Assembly: GCF_001179945.1 (NCBI RefSeq)
Contig: NZ_CVSG01000075.1
Coordinates: forward strand, 42,170 to 106,169
Length of the DNA: 64,000 nucleotides
Source of the DNA: Candidatus Pelagibacter communis
Lineage (GTDB): Bacteria; Pseudomonadota; Alphaproteobacteria; Pelagibacterales; Pelagibacteraceae
Reading direction: 5' to 3'
In this document: in pieces, positions 47,965 to 57,403 of the stretch
Numbering within the stretch: the stretch's first letter is position 1
Layout of the letters: each line of letters starts with the position of its first letter
Translations under genes and position numbers: made by a program
Notes under the pieces: generated by a model
What the model was told of the DNA's origin: nothing
What the model saw: only the letters and a program-made list of their open reading frames with translations
Database searches by the model: none

Positions 47965-48315
47965 ATGAGTTTAAAAGTAATTTTTACTTGGTGGAATAGA
48001 CAAACATTGGGAACGTTTTTGAAAACCTTATTTACAGGTAAATTTGTAGGAAAAGATAAATTTGGAAACAAATATTACAAAAATAAAAATGATGAAAGAT
48101 GGGTAATTTACTCAAAAGAGGTTGAGGCAACTAAAATAACCGCTGACTGGTATCATTGGATTCATCATACAAATGACAAGATTCCCAGTGAGAGTGATAA
48201 AAAATATATTTGGCAAAAAGAACATTCAGAAAATAAAACTGGGACAACAGAAAGTTTTAAACCTGTAAAGATAAAAAAAGACGACAATTTGAAAAAATAT
48301 GAAACATGGAAATAA
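47965..48315 (+). CDS. NDUFA12-like NADH:ubiquinone oxidoreductase accessory subunit
   Basis: The 116-residue protein resembles the mitochondrial complex I accessory subunit NDUFA12 (17.2 kDa), which Alphaproteobacteria also carry. Landmarks are FTWWNRQTLGTFLKTLFTGK, VGKDKFGNKYYKN, RWVIYSKEVEATKITADWY and HWIHHTNDKIPSE. It docks on the matrix-side arm of complex I. It is encoded apart from the main nuo operon, as usual. Its 3' end overlaps the DUF2155 gene by 17 bases, the conserved pairing in this class. Confidence 0.9.
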   Translation: MSLKVIFTWWNRQTLGTFLKTLFTGKFVGKDKFGNKYYKNKNDERWVIYSKEVEATKITADWYHWIHHTNDKIPSESDKKYIWQKEHSENKTGTTESFKPVKIKKDDNLKKYETWK

Positions 48316-48799
48316 TTTTAAAATAATTTACATTTTTTTAGCATTATTTTCTTCAAATATACTTTCAGCTGAGGAAAAAATTTTAAGTACGCCGTTAATT
48401 AATCTTGATCGAATTCAACCAAGTTTTGAAGTTTCCGATGGTGAAAATGATAGTTTATCTACAAAAAATCAAATCAAAGAAAAGAAAAATGAAAAAATTA
48501 ATTCGCATGCTGTTTTAATTGGTTTAGACAAAATAACCGCTAAATCATCAAAAATTCAAGTGAATTTAGATGAAATAAAAAAATTCGGTCCATTAGAAAT
48601 AAAAATTCTTAAATGCGGTAAAGTAAAAGTACACAATCAAGTAAATGATGTAGCATATATGCAAGTGAAGGATCTTACTAAAAATGAAAATGAAAAAGTT
48701 TATATTTTTAATGGATGGACTTTTTCATCTGACCCGAATTTAACTCCTTTCGATCATGCGATATATGATTTGCAATTACTACATTGTAACAAAGTTTAG
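48299..48799 (+). CDS. DUF2155 periplasmic protein
   Basis: The 166-residue protein has a signal peptide (FKIIYIFLALFSSNILSA), a variable middle and a conserved C-terminal domain with GPLEIKILKCGKVKV, VYIFNGWTFSSDPNL and DHAIYDLQLLHC. These Cys residues could form a disulfide. The family is widespread in Alphaproteobacteria and of unknown function. The start overlaps the NDUFA12-like gene and the stop shares TTAG with accC on the other strand; in related genomes aat usually lies between them. Confidence 0.85.
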   Translation: MKHGNNFKIIYIFLALFSSNILSAEEKILSTPLINLDRIQPSFEVSDGENDSLSTKNQIKEKKNEKINSHAVLIGLDKITAKSSKIQVNLDEIKKFGPLEIKILKCGKVKVHNQVNDVAYMQVKDLTKNENEKVYIFNGWTFSSDPNLTPFDHAIYDLQLLHCNKV

Positions 48800-50133
48800 A
48801 AAAATTTTTCTTTTTCTAACCAGTTAGTATCGAAATTTGAGCTTAAAAACTTTTTATGTTTAAGTATTTTTTTATGCAAATCGATTGTTGTAGTTATGCC
48901 CTCAAGGACAAATTCGTCAAGTGATCTTAAAGTTCTTTGAATAGCTTCGGTCCTGTTTCTTCCTTTACAAATCACTTTTGCAATTAAACTATCGTAATAA
49001 GGAGTCACTTTACAACCTTGAAAAACTGAACCGTCTACTCTTGTTCTAAAACCAGAAGGCTGATGGCAAACACTAATTGTGCCAGGACTAGGTTGGAAAT
49101 TCAGAGAAGGATTTTCTGCGTTTATTCTACACTCAATCGTATGACCCCGAGGATTTATATCGCTTTGTTTTAAAGCAGTTTCACCTGTAAAGGCGATCCA
49201 AAGTTGCTCCTTAACGATATCAATACCTGTTTGAACTTCAGTTACAGGATGCTCAACTTGAACTCTAGTATTCATCTCTAAAAAATAAAACTTGCCATTT
49301 TCATAAATAAACTCAACTGTTCCGGCGCCTTCATAATTTATTTGTTCAACCATTTTAACTGTTTTTTCTAATAAATCCTTTCTTTCGTTTTCAGTTATCA
49401 CTGGACTAGGAGTCTCTTCAATTAGTTTCTGATGCCTTCTTTGAACAGAACAGTCTCTTTCACCTAGTTGAACAGTTTTATTTTTTCCTGACATAATTTG
49501 CACTTCTATATGCCTTGGGTTTTTAAAATATTTTTCGATATAAAGTTCATCATTATTAAAAAATTTTTTAGCCTCTGATTTTGCTAAAAGGAAAAGGCTT
49601 TCTAATTTTTCCTCTTCCTCAACGATTTTCATACCTTTTCCACCTCCACCCCCAGCAGCTTTTATTAAAACTGGATATCCAATTTCTTTACAAATTGATT
49701 TAGCTTCATCCAAAGATTTAACTCCAGCCTCTGAACCTTCAATAACTGGTAAACCATATTTCTTTGCAACACGTTTAGCTTCTATTTTGTCTCCCATCAT
49801 TGAAATTATTTTAGCACTTGGGCCTATAAATTTTATTCCATGTTTATTCACAATTTCTGAAAATTTTGCATTTTCTGATAGAAATCCATATCCTGGATGA
49901 ACAGCTTCAGCTCCAGTTAAATCTACAGCAGACATAATAGATGAAATATTTAAATAACTATTTTGAGGTTGGTGTGAGCCAATACATACACTTTCATCCG
50001 CTAATCTAACATGCATAGAATCTGAATCTACATCAGAATGCACCGCAACAGTCTTAATTCCCCATTCTTTGCAAGCTCTAATTACTCTAACAGCTATTTC
50101 ACCTCTGTTAGCTATTAAGACTTTATTAAACAT
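48796..50133 (-). CDS. accC: Acetyl-CoA carboxylase, biotin carboxylase subunit
   Basis: AccC carboxylates biotin on AccB with ATP and bicarbonate. The 445-residue protein shows FNKVLIANRGEIAVRVIRAC, VHPGYGFLSENA, the ATP-grasp glycine loop KAAGGGGGKGMKIV, EMNTRVQVEHPVTE and the catalytic EFIYENG region. Full length. It follows accB after seven bases. Confidence 0.98.
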   Translation of the reverse strand: MFNKVLIANRGEIAVRVIRACKEWGIKTVAVHSDVDSDSMHVRLADESVCIGSHQPQNSYLNISSIMSAVDLTGAEAVHPGYGFLSENAKFSEIVNKHGIKFIGPSAKIISMMGDKIEAKRVAKKYGLPVIEGSEAGVKSLDEAKSICKEIGYPVLIKAAGGGGGKGMKIVEEEEKLESLFLLAKSEAKKFFNNDELYIEKYFKNPRHIEVQIMSGKNKTVQLGERDCSVQRRHQKLIEETPSPVITENERKDLLEKTVKMVEQINYEGAGTVEFIYENGKFYFLEMNTRVQVEHPVTEVQTGIDIVKEQLWIAFTGETALKQSDINPRGHTIECRINAENPSLNFQPSPGTISVCHQPSGFRTRVDGSVFQGCKVTPYYDSLIAKVICKGRNRTEAIQRTLRSLDEFVLEGITTTIDLHKKILKHKKFLSSNFDTNWLEKEKFF

Positions 50134-50140
50134 TATTAAA

Positions 50141-50566
50141 TTATTTTAAAAGAACTAAAGTTTGACCAAATTCTACAGGCTGACCATCCTCGATCATTAT
50201 TTTTTTAACTTCTCCATTAGCGGTAGAGGGAACATGATTCATTGTTTTCATTGCTTCTACAATCATTACAGTTTGTCCTTTTTTAATTTTATCACCCACT
50301 TCTACAAATTTTTTTGCTCCTGGTTCCGGCGCTAAGTAAGCTGTCCCGATTATTGGAGATTTAATTCTTACACCATCAATTTCATCAGATGATTTTAATA
50401 CTGCTTTATTAGGAGAAACAACCGCACTTGTTTTTACTTGATCAATTAATTTTGATCCTTTTGATACTTTAATTTTTGTTGGCCCGTCCTGATACTCCAA
50501 TTCAGAGAGCTCAAATTCTTTAAGGTTATCTACAAGTTCTTTTATTAATTTTTTATCTATTTTCAT
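50141..50566 (-). CDS. accB: Acetyl-CoA carboxylase biotin carboxyl carrier protein
   Basis: The 141-residue protein has an N-terminal oligomerisation region (IDKKLIKELVDNLKEFEL), a linker and the biotinyl domain with the target Lys in MIVEAMKTMNHVPS. The thumb insertion YLAPEPGAKKFVEVGD is present. It overlaps aroQ upstream by 14 bases, in the alphaproteobacterial order aroQ-accB-accC. Confidence 0.97.
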   Translation of the reverse strand: MKIDKKLIKELVDNLKEFELSELEYQDGPTKIKVSKGSKLIDQVKTSAVVSPNKAVLKSSDEIDGVRIKSPIIGTAYLAPEPGAKKFVEVGDKIKKGQTVMIVEAMKTMNHVPSTANGEVKKIMIEDGQPVEFGQTLVLLK

Positions 50567-50999
50567 CTTCTAAAATTTTCTTCATAGCTTTTAAAGACAT
50601 TATATAGCCCTCAGACCCAAAACCACAAATAATACCGCTGGCAACTTTACTAATTAAAGATTTGTGCCTGAAGTCTTCTCTATTATAAATGTTGCTTATA
50701 TGCAATTCAATAATTGGAATTTTTAATACTTTTAAAGCATCATGAATAGCTACAGATGTGTGTGTATAACCTCCAGCATTTATAATTATGCCATCTTGAT
50801 CATTTCTTGAATTTTGTATTTGAGTAATTAATTCTCCTTCAATATTTGACTGAAATAAAGAAAGTTTAATATTATTTTTGTCAGCAAAATCTTTACAATT
50901 TTTCTCAATGTCTTTTAAAGTGAGACTTCCATATTGTATTTTTTCTCTTTCACCTAAAAGGTTGAGGTTTGGTCCATTAAGAACTATAATTTTATTCAT
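50553..50999 (-). CDS. aroQ: 3-dehydroquinate dehydratase, type II
   Basis: This shikimate-pathway enzyme dehydrates 3-dehydroquinate. The 148-residue protein shows IIVLNGPNLNLLGERE, the catalytic Tyr in QYGSLTL, NAGGYTHTSVAIHDAL and ELHISNIYNREDFRHKS. The frame is open for 64 more codons upstream, but that part is not conserved and runs over thiS on the other strand, so the ATG at 50999 is the start. It is 28 bp from the divergent thiS ATG. Confidence 0.95.
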   Translation of the reverse strand: MNKIIVLNGPNLNLLGEREKIQYGSLTLKDIEKNCKDFADKNNIKLSLFQSNIEGELITQIQNSRNDQDGIIINAGGYTHTSVAIHDALKVLKIPIIELHISNIYNREDFRHKSLISKVASGIICGFGSEGYIMSLKAMKKILEDENR

Positions 51000-51027
51000 A
51001 AGTTTCTTGATATTGAATAACTTAATT

Positions 51028-51231
51028 ATGGCAAAAATACAATTAAATGGAAAAAAAGTAGTAATAAAATCTAAATATTCGATATTGGATCTTTTAAAAA
51101 AATACAATTTAGATAAAAAAAAAATAGCAGTAGAATATAATGGTGTAATAGTCCCTAAAGTTTTCTTTAAAAAAAAATATTTAAAAAACAATGATAAACT
51201 AGAAATAGTGCACTTTATTGGTGGAGGATAA
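51028..51231 (+). CDS. thiS: Sulfur carrier protein ThiS
   Basis: The 67-residue ubiquitin-like protein carries sulfur as a C-terminal thiocarboxylate for thiazole synthesis. It starts [12 protein letters not shown], keeps [10 protein letters not shown] and [11 protein letters not shown], and ends HFIGGG, which supplies the needed Gly-Gly end. The thiG ribosome binding site lies inside its last codons, so the two are coupled. I saw no thiamine pyrophosphate riboswitch in the 28-bp gap before it. Confidence 0.93.
   Translation: MAKIQLNGKKVVIKSKYSILDLLKKYNLDKKKIAVEYNGVIVPKVFFKKKYLKNNDKLEIVHFIGGG
51223..51227 (+). promoter_or_regulatory. Ribosome binding site GGAGG that fixes the thiG start at TTG
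   Basis: A consensus GGAGG inside the 3' end of thiS stands five bases before TTG at 51233. The alternative in-frame TTG at 51218 lies upstream of this site and has no such sequence, so 51233 is the better thiG start. Confidence 0.7.
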
Positions 51232-51232
51232 T

Positions 51233-52006
51233 TTGAAAAAAGATATTTTTAAAGTTGCAGGTACATCTCTTAAATCCAGATTAATTATTGGAACTGGAAA
51301 ATATAAAAGTCTTTCAGAAACTGCTAAGGCAGTAAAAGCTTCAGGAGCAAGTATGGTAACTGTAGCCGTCAGACGAGTAAATATATTAGATAAAACAAAA
51401 CCATTACTAAGTGATTATATTAATCCTAAAAAAACAATTTTTTTGCCAAATACAGCTGGTTGTTTTACGTCAGGTGAAGCTTTAAGAACTTTGAGATTAG
51501 CAAGAGAAATGGGTGGATGGAAATTAGTTAAATTAGAAGTTTTAGGTGACAAAAAAACTTTATACCCAAATATGATAGAAACAGTTAAGACTACAAAAAT
51601 ACTTGTTAAAGAAGGATTTAAAGTTATGGTCTATTGTACTGATGACCCACTATTAGCAAAAAAATTAGAGGATAATGGCGCATCAGCTATTATGCCTTTA
51701 GCTTCCCCAATTGGTTCTGGTTTGGGAATACAAAATAAAGTTAATATTTCACTAATCATTAAACAATCAAAAGTCCCGGTTATAATTGATGCTGGAATAG
51801 GGACAGCCTCTGATGCAACTATTGCCATGGAGTTAGGATGTGACGGAGTTTTAATCAATAGTGCTATAGCTAAAGCTAAAAAACCAATATTGATGGCTGA
51901 AGCTTTTAAAGATGCGGTAATTTCAGGAAGAAATTCCTATTTAGCTGGCAGGATGGGTAAAAATCATTTTGCGACAGCAAGTTCTCCAACTAAAGGTTTA
52001 ATTTGA
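51233..52006 (+). CDS. thiG: Thiazole synthase ThiG
   Basis: ThiG joins deoxyxylulose phosphate, dehydroglycine and ThiS-borne sulfur into the thiazole ring of thiamine. The 257-residue barrel shows [23 protein letters not shown], the Schiff-base Lys in [24 protein letters not shown] and [13 protein letters not shown]. The start is a TTG directed by GGAGG. The gene overlaps rne on the other strand by nine bases. Other thiazole genes (thiF, thiO/thiH) are not in the window. Confidence 0.96.
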   Translation: MKKDIFKVAGTSLKSRLIIGTGKYKSLSETAKAVKASGASMVTVAVRRVNILDKTKPLLSDYINPKKTIFLPNTAGCFTSGEALRTLRLAREMGGWKLVKLEVLGDKKTLYPNMIETVKTTKILVKEGFKVMVYCTDDPLLAKKLEDNGASAIMPLASPIGSGLGIQNKVNISLIIKQSKVPVIIDAGIGTASDATIAMELGCDGVLINSAIAKAKKPILMAEAFKDAVISGRNSYLAGRMGKNHFATASSPTKGLI

Positions 52007-53806
52007 TTTCTTTTTTCTTCTCACCCATAGTGTCCTAGGATTTTTTTTTGTTTTAACCTTTTTTATTTCTTTTTTAGATTTTTTTCCTTCCTTTTTTCCT
52101 TTAGAAATATCAATTATAGTTTTTTTACTACTTACAATATTTTCTAAATATTCTATTTTATTTATTAATTTTTTTGATTTATTTAATAGCTCAATTTTAT
52201 ATTCAGGTATAATCAACTCTTTGTTAGATAAAATTTCAACTTTGAACGAGTATTTTTTTTGAAAATATTTCAATTCCTCAAGTAGATTTTTTTCTATATA
52301 TAATTTCACCTTTTCTGGCACATATGACCTAAGTATTTTTACTTTGTCGCCAAAAGCTAAATACTGAATTTTCTTTAGAATTTTTTGAGAAAACGATCCT
52401 AATGACAATTGAGTTTCCCATTTGATAGAACCTTCCCTTAGTCTTTGCCTTGTCATTTCTAATAAACCAAAGTTACTTATCTTTCCTAGTTGTATTCTAG
52501 CTCTATCTTTTCTAATACTTTCTCTCATTCTTTTTTCAACTGTACGCCTATTATAAAAATTCATCATATCTATAAAATCTATTACAATTAAACCTGATAA
52601 ATCTCTTAATTTAATTTGACGAGCAATTTCTTCAGCAGCTTCTAAATTTGTATTTAATGCAGTTTTTTCAATATTTGTTTGTTTTGTTGACTGACCTGAG
52701 TTGATATCGATGGAAACCAAAGCCTCAGTGGGATTTATGACTATATAGCCTCCAGATTTAAGTTTCACAGTGGGTTCAAAAATATTATTTAATTCTTTTT
52801 CAATATTCGCATCTTGAAACAATGGTTTTTTACCCCTGTATTTTTTAATATTTTTAACGTTTTTAGGCATTAGCTCTTTCATGAATTTTTTCGCTTTTTG
52901 ATATGCTTCATTACCTTCGATATATATATTTTTAGTGTCGTTATCATAAGTATCTCTTAAAGTTCTTTTAATTATATCTCCTTCCTCATAAACCAATGAA
53001 GGCGCATTGGAGTCTATTGCTTTATCTTTAATTTCTTCCCAAGTTTTTAAAGTATTTTGAAAATCTTTTTCAATTTCATTTTTTGTTTTATTAGCACCCG
53101 CTGTTCTAACGATTACTCCCATACTTTTTGGTATTTGAATTTCGTTCAAAATAGTTCTTATTTTTTGTCTATCAGAAGAGTTAAAAATTTTTCTTGATAT
53201 TCCTCCACCTTTCGGAGTGTTAGGCATTAAAACCATATATTTTCCAGCCAATGAAATAAAAGTGGTTAGAGCAGCTCCTTTTTGACCTCGTTCCTCTTTA
53301 ATAACTTGAATTAGGACAACTTGACCGGGCTTAATTACTTCTTGAATTTTATATCTTTTAATACCGTATGAAGATTTTATTTCTTCTCTATACTCTTTTT
53401 TTTCTATTTCACCAGATTTAGATATTTCGTTATTTTCAACAATATTATTTTCTTGAGAAGAATTTGATGAATTATTCTCACTAGACTCTTCTAAATTCTT
53501 ATTTTTTAAACTTTCCCTTATTTCCTCTTCAACTTCTTTGATTTTTTCTTTATCTTCAAAAGGGATCTGGTAATAGTCTGACTGAATATCATTAAAAGCT
53601 AAAAAACCATGTCTATCCCTTCCAAAATTAACAAAAGCAGCCTGTAAAGACGGCTCAACTCTACTTATTGCTCCTAAATAAATATTATTTTTAAAAGTTA
53701 AATTGTTTTTGTCTTCAAACTCATATTCTTCAATTGAATTAGTAGATTTAAGAATAATACGTGTTTCATTTGGATGCGATGCATCAATATATAAATTTTT
53801 TTCCAT
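51998..53806 (-). CDS. rne: Ribonuclease E/G, minimal form lacking the CPxC zinc-link
   Basis: RNase E starts mRNA decay and processes stable RNAs. The 602-residue protein has the S1 domain ([21 protein letters not shown]) with an acidic, Ser/Asn-rich insertion near residues 85-140, then the 5' sensor region, and the DNase-like catalytic site with both Asp residues in [11 protein letters not shown] and IVIDFIDMM. After [14 protein letters not shown] the family normally has a CPxC motif that binds Zn and joins protomers. No Cys pair is present here; the chain runs on through [15 protein letters not shown]. The C-terminal scaffold is reduced to a short Lys-rich tail. It may work as a differently assembled oligomer. 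Confidence 0.92.
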   Translation of the reverse strand: MEKNLYIDASHPNETRIILKSTNSIEEYEFEDKNNLTFKNNIYLGAISRVEPSLQAAFVNFGRDRHGFLAFNDIQSDYYQIPFEDKEKIKEVEEEIRESLKNKNLEESSENNSSNSSQENNIVENNEISKSGEIEKKEYREEIKSSYGIKRYKIQEVIKPGQVVLIQVIKEERGQKGAALTTFISLAGKYMVLMPNTPKGGGISRKIFNSSDRQKIRTILNEIQIPKSMGVIVRTAGANKTKNEIEKDFQNTLKTWEEIKDKAIDSNAPSLVYEEGDIIKRTLRDTYDNDTKNIYIEGNEAYQKAKKFMKELMPKNVKNIKKYRGKKPLFQDANIEKELNNIFEPTVKLKSGGYIVINPTEALVSIDINSGQSTKQTNIEKTALNTNLEAAEEIARQIKLRDLSGLIVIDFIDMMNFYNRRTVEKRMRESIRKDRARIQLGKISNFGLLEMTRQRLREGSIKWETQLSLGSFSQKILKKIQYLAFGDKVKILRSYVPEKVKLYIEKNLLEELKYFQKKYSFKVEILSNKELIIPEYKIELLNKSKKLINKIEYLENIVSSKKTIIDISKGKKEGKKSKKEIKKVKTKKNPRTLWVRRKKKSN

Positions 53807-53950
53807 TTTGATTGAATTCCTTTTATTTTTGCAAAAACTGTGAATTTTAATTTAGTCATATGGTTATTTTATACGATTTTAACTATAAATACACATATTT
53901 AAATTTAAATGCCTAAAGAAAGTCAAATTTTTTAACAATATAAAGGTTAG

Positions 53951-56314
53951 ATGCTTAAATTTATTAATTTTTCTATTAAATCTATTATAATTTTTTTTAT
54001 AATAACACTGCTCTTTTTATTATCTACTTTGTGGTACTTTTCCATTGGTTTACCTGATTATAAAAAGCTATCTAATTATCAACCACCTATATCAAGCAGA
54101 GTCTATTCTGAAGATGGAAAATTAATAGCAGAGTATGCCATAGAGAAAAGATTGTTTGTTCCTTATGACTCTATACCTACTACGATAATAAACTCATTTC
54201 TTTCTGCAGAGGATAAAAACTTTTTTAATCATCCGGGAATAGACGCTAAAGGAATTTTGAGAGCTTTCATAAACAACATTAAAAATATATCACAAAACAA
54301 AAGATTAGAAGGAGCTTCCACAATTACTCAACAAGTAGCTAAAAATTTTCTTCTAACTAACGAAGTTTCAATAAAAAGAAAAATCAAAGAGGCAATTTTA
54401 GCTTTTAGAATTGAAAGAGCTTATTCAAAAGAGAGAATTTTAGAACTTTATTTGAATCAGATTTACCTTGGACAAGGAACATATGGAATTGCTGCTGCAA
54501 GTCTAGAATATTTTGATAAACCAATAAAGGAATTGAGTTATGCTGATGCCGCTTTACTAGCTGCTTTGCCTAAAGCTCCAAGTAAATATAATCCTTACAG
54601 ATTTCCAGAGATAAGTAAATTTAGAAGAAATTTAGTTTTAAAGAATTTAGAGGAAAATAAATTTATTTCTAAAGATGAGTTTAAAAATTTGAAAGCTTCA
54701 ACATTAAAATTAAAAAAAAGAAAAATAGAAATTGTAAATGAGGCAAATTCTTATACCGAGGAGGTTAGGCGATCAGTAAAAGAAAATTATGGTTTTGAAA
54801 AATTATATTCAGAGGGACTTAGCATAAGAACACCACTTAATATTAATTATCAAATTCAAGCACTTGAGTCTCTGAGAAAAGGAATTGAAGATTATGACAA
54901 ACGACATGGGTGGAGGGGTCCAATTTCAAATACTCAAAAAAATAAAAATTGGAAATATAAATTAGATAGTTTTAAATTAGATCCAACCTTGGGCTGGAAA
55001 TTTGCAGAAATTCAAGGTGTAAATAATACAGAAATAAATTTTAAAATTATCAACGAAAAAGATACAAAAGATATTTTCGGTGTACTAAGTAATAAAAAAG
55101 TTAAGTGGGCCCTTTCTAATAAAAAAACTTTAAAAGAAGTTTTTAAAGTTGGTGATATCGTATTTGTAAAAAAAAATAAAAATTCTTGGGGCTTAAAGCA
55201 ATATCCAAAAGTTAATGGAGGTATTGTAGCATTAGATCCTTACACCGGAGACGTAAAAGCTCTAGTAGGTGGTTTTAACTTTCGGTCTAGCGAATTCAAT
55301 AGAGTAACGCAAGCTAAGAGACAACCCGGCTCAGCATTTAAACCTATTGTGTATGCTGCAGCATTGGAAAATGGTTTTTCACCTAATTCAATTATTTTGG
55401 ATGCACCATTTGTTGAAAGTCAAGGTGTGGGATTAAAAAACTGGAAACCAGAAAATTATGGAAAAAAATTTTACGGGCCTACTACTTTAAGAAAAGGCAT
55501 AGAATATTCCAGGAATTTGATGACAGTGAGAGTAGCAAAAATTTTAGGATTGAATAAGATTTTAGAATTATCAAAAAAATTGGATATTTATGATGATATA
55601 CCAGAACTTTTATCTGTTTCACTTGGGGCAGCTGAAACTACACTGTTAAATCTAACATCAGCTTATGCTCCATTTGTTAATGGAGGAAAAAAAATTAATC
55701 CTACATTAATCTCAAGAATACAGGATAGAAGAGGAAATACAATTTTCAGTTTAAAAAATAGAAAATGTATCGGTTGTGATAAATTTATAAATCAAAGTGA
55801 GGAACTTCCAAAGATAGAAAATACCAATATGAGAGTTTTTAGTGAGGAAACCGCTTACCAGATGGTGTCTATTCTTAATGGTACAGTCAAAAGAGGAACA
55901 GCAAAAAAATTAAAATCACTTAATGTTCCTTTAGCAGGTAAAACTGGCACAACAAATAAAAATTTCGATGCATGGTTTATAGGATTTTCTTCAAATTTAG
56001 TAATCGGGGTTTACATTGGTTTTGACAACCCACAAACTTTAGGAAAATTTGAAACTGGATCAAAAGCAGCTTTACCGATTTTTAAAAATTTTATTGAAAG
56101 TGCGCTTTTTAAAAATGATTTTAAAGAGTTCAAAGTCCCTGAAAACATTTATTTGACGTCTTTAAATTATGATACCGGACTAAAAGCTTCGTTAGGGGAT
56201 AAAAAAACTATTATTGAAGCTCTTAAGGTGAAAGATATTAACAACATTAATAATAATAATTTAATTTCAATTAATAACCGTGATACTTTAATCAAATATA
56301 GGCAATTTTACTAA
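53951..56314 (+). CDS. mrcA: Penicillin-binding protein 1A (bifunctional)
   Basis: The 787-residue class A PBP polymerises and cross-links peptidoglycan. One N-terminal transmembrane helix (about residues 10-32) is followed by the GT51 transglycosylase domain with FLSAEDKNFFNHPGID (catalytic Glu), GASTITQQVAKN and ERILELYLNQIYLGQGTYGI. An OB-like insert follows. The transpeptidase shows the SxxK Ser in RQPGSAFKPIVY, SRN in EYSRNLMT and the KTGTT box. The 3' end overlaps prfB by one base (TAATG). The order rne-mrcA-prfB is alphaproteobacterial, usually with an amidase gene after rne that is missing here. Confidence 0.96.
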   Translation: MLKFINFSIKSIIIFFIITLLFLLSTLWYFSIGLPDYKKLSNYQPPISSRVYSEDGKLIAEYAIEKRLFVPYDSIPTTIINSFLSAEDKNFFNHPGIDAKGILRAFINNIKNISQNKRLEGASTITQQVAKNFLLTNEVSIKRKIKEAILAFRIERAYSKERILELYLNQIYLGQGTYGIAAASLEYFDKPIKELSYADAALLAALPKAPSKYNPYRFPEISKFRRNLVLKNLEENKFISKDEFKNLKASTLKLKKRKIEIVNEANSYTEEVRRSVKENYGFEKLYSEGLSIRTPLNINYQIQALESLRKGIEDYDKRHGWRGPISNTQKNKNWKYKLDSFKLDPTLGWKFAEIQGVNNTEINFKIINEKDTKDIFGVLSNKKVKWALSNKKTLKEVFKVGDIVFVKKNKNSWGLKQYPKVNGGIVALDPYTGDVKALVGGFNFRSSEFNRVTQAKRQPGSAFKPIVYAAALENGFSPNSIILDAPFVESQGVGLKNWKPENYGKKFYGPTTLRKGIEYSRNLMTVRVAKILGLNKILELSKKLDIYDDIPELLSVSLGAAETTLLNLTSAYAPFVNGGKKINPTLISRIQDRRGNTIFSLKNRKCIGCDKFINQSEELPKIENTNMRVFSEETAYQMVSILNGTVKRGTAKKLKSLNVPLAGKTGTTNKNFDAWFIGFSSNLVIGVYIGFDNPQTLGKFETGSKAALPIFKNFIESALFKNDFKEFKVPENIYLTSLNYDTGLKASLGDKKTIIEALKVKDINNINNNNLISINNRDTLIKYRQFY

Positions 56315-57403
56315 TGCAAAATTTTGAAAATCAGCTGAACAATTTAGAAAAGAATCTTAAAAATATTAGGGGGTATCTTTGATAAAAATAAAGTTGAGAA
56401 TAAAATCAAAGAACTTGAAAATATATCGCAAAAAGAAAATTTTTGGAAAGATCAAAAGCTTGTAAGAAAAACTGTCAAACAGAAAAAAATTTTTGAAGAG
56501 ATCCTCAATACTTATAAAAGATCATTTAATGATATCTCAGATTTAAGAGAATTGTTTAATATTGCAATCAAGGAAAATGATGAAGAAACAATCAATGATT
56601 GTAATAATAAAATAGAAGAAATTCAAAAAACTTTAAGAAATTGCGAAAAAATTTGTTTTCTTTCCGGAGATAACGACGATTTGAACATTTATTTAGAAAT
56701 ACATGCAGGAGCTGGAGGCACTGAAAGTCAAGACTGGGCTGATATGCTAAGAAGGATGTATATAAAATGGTTTGATAAAAAAAAATACAAATATGAAATT
56801 ATAAGTGAGCACAAAGGAGATGAAGCTGGTATTAAGTCCTCGATTTTAAAAGTAGACGGCGACTACTTGTATGGATTAATGAGATCTGAGTCAGGTGTTC
56901 ACAGATTAGTTAGAATTTCGCCATTTGACAGTGGCGCGAGAAGACACACAAGCTTCGCAAGTGTTTGGGTTTATCCTGTTGTTGATGATGACATAGATAT
57001 AAAAGTTGATGAGAAAGATTTAAGAATTGACACTTATAGATCCAGTGGAGCTGGTGGGCAACACGTAAATACAACTGATAGCGCAGTGAGAATTACTCAT
57101 CTTCCAACTAAAATAGTTGTTCAATGTCAAAATGAGAGATCTCAACATAAAAATAAAGAAACTTGTTACAAAATGCTTAAAGCAAGATTGTACGAACATG
57201 AGATACAAAAAAGGGAGGAACAAAATCAAAAAAATTTAGATTCTAAAACCGATATTGGTTGGGGTCATCAAATAAGATCTTATATTTTACAACCTTATCA
57301 ATTAGTTAAAGATTTGCGTAATAAGAAAGAAAGCACAAATCCTTCTAGTGTTCTTGATGGAAATATTGATGAGTTCATTGAGGAAGGTATTAAAAACAAA
57401 TAA
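56314..57403 (+). CDS. prfB: Peptide chain release factor 2, with +1 programmed frameshift
   Basis: RF2 ends translation at UGA and UAA. The zero frame starts at ATG 56314 and reaches an in-frame TGA at 56380-56382 after 22 codons, at the canonical site AGGGGGTATCTTTGA. Slipping +1 at CTT continues the frame from GAT at 56381. Coding is therefore join(56314..56379, 56381..57403), giving 362 residues, close to the 365 of E. coli. The anticodon-like tripeptide SPF falls at residues 202-204 and the catalytic GGQ at 247-249. The AGGGGG Shine-Dalgarno-like stimulator and the shifty CTTTGA are complete, so low RF2 raises its own synthesis. Confidence 0.96.
56368..56382 (+). promoter_or_regulatory. 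prfB: prfB frameshift site
   Basis: AGGGGG (56368-56373), three spacer bases TAT, the slippery CTT and the stop TGA reproduce the conserved bacterial RF2 recoding element. The codon after the shift is GAT (Asp), as in E. coli. Confidence 0.95.

Noticed and set aside
51000..51027. Thiamine pyrophosphate riboswitch before thiS
   Set aside because: Only 28 bp separate the divergent start codons, far too little for the riboswitch.
50553..51191. A 212-residue AroQ with a 64-residue N-terminal extension
   Set aside because: The extension covers thiS in antisense and has no family similarity; the family starts at MNKIIVLNGPN (50999).
56552..57403. Release factor 2 starting at an internal ATG as a 283-residue protein
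   Set aside because: The upstream ATG, the 22 zero-frame codons and the complete frameshift site give a normal-length RF2; the short form is an artefact.
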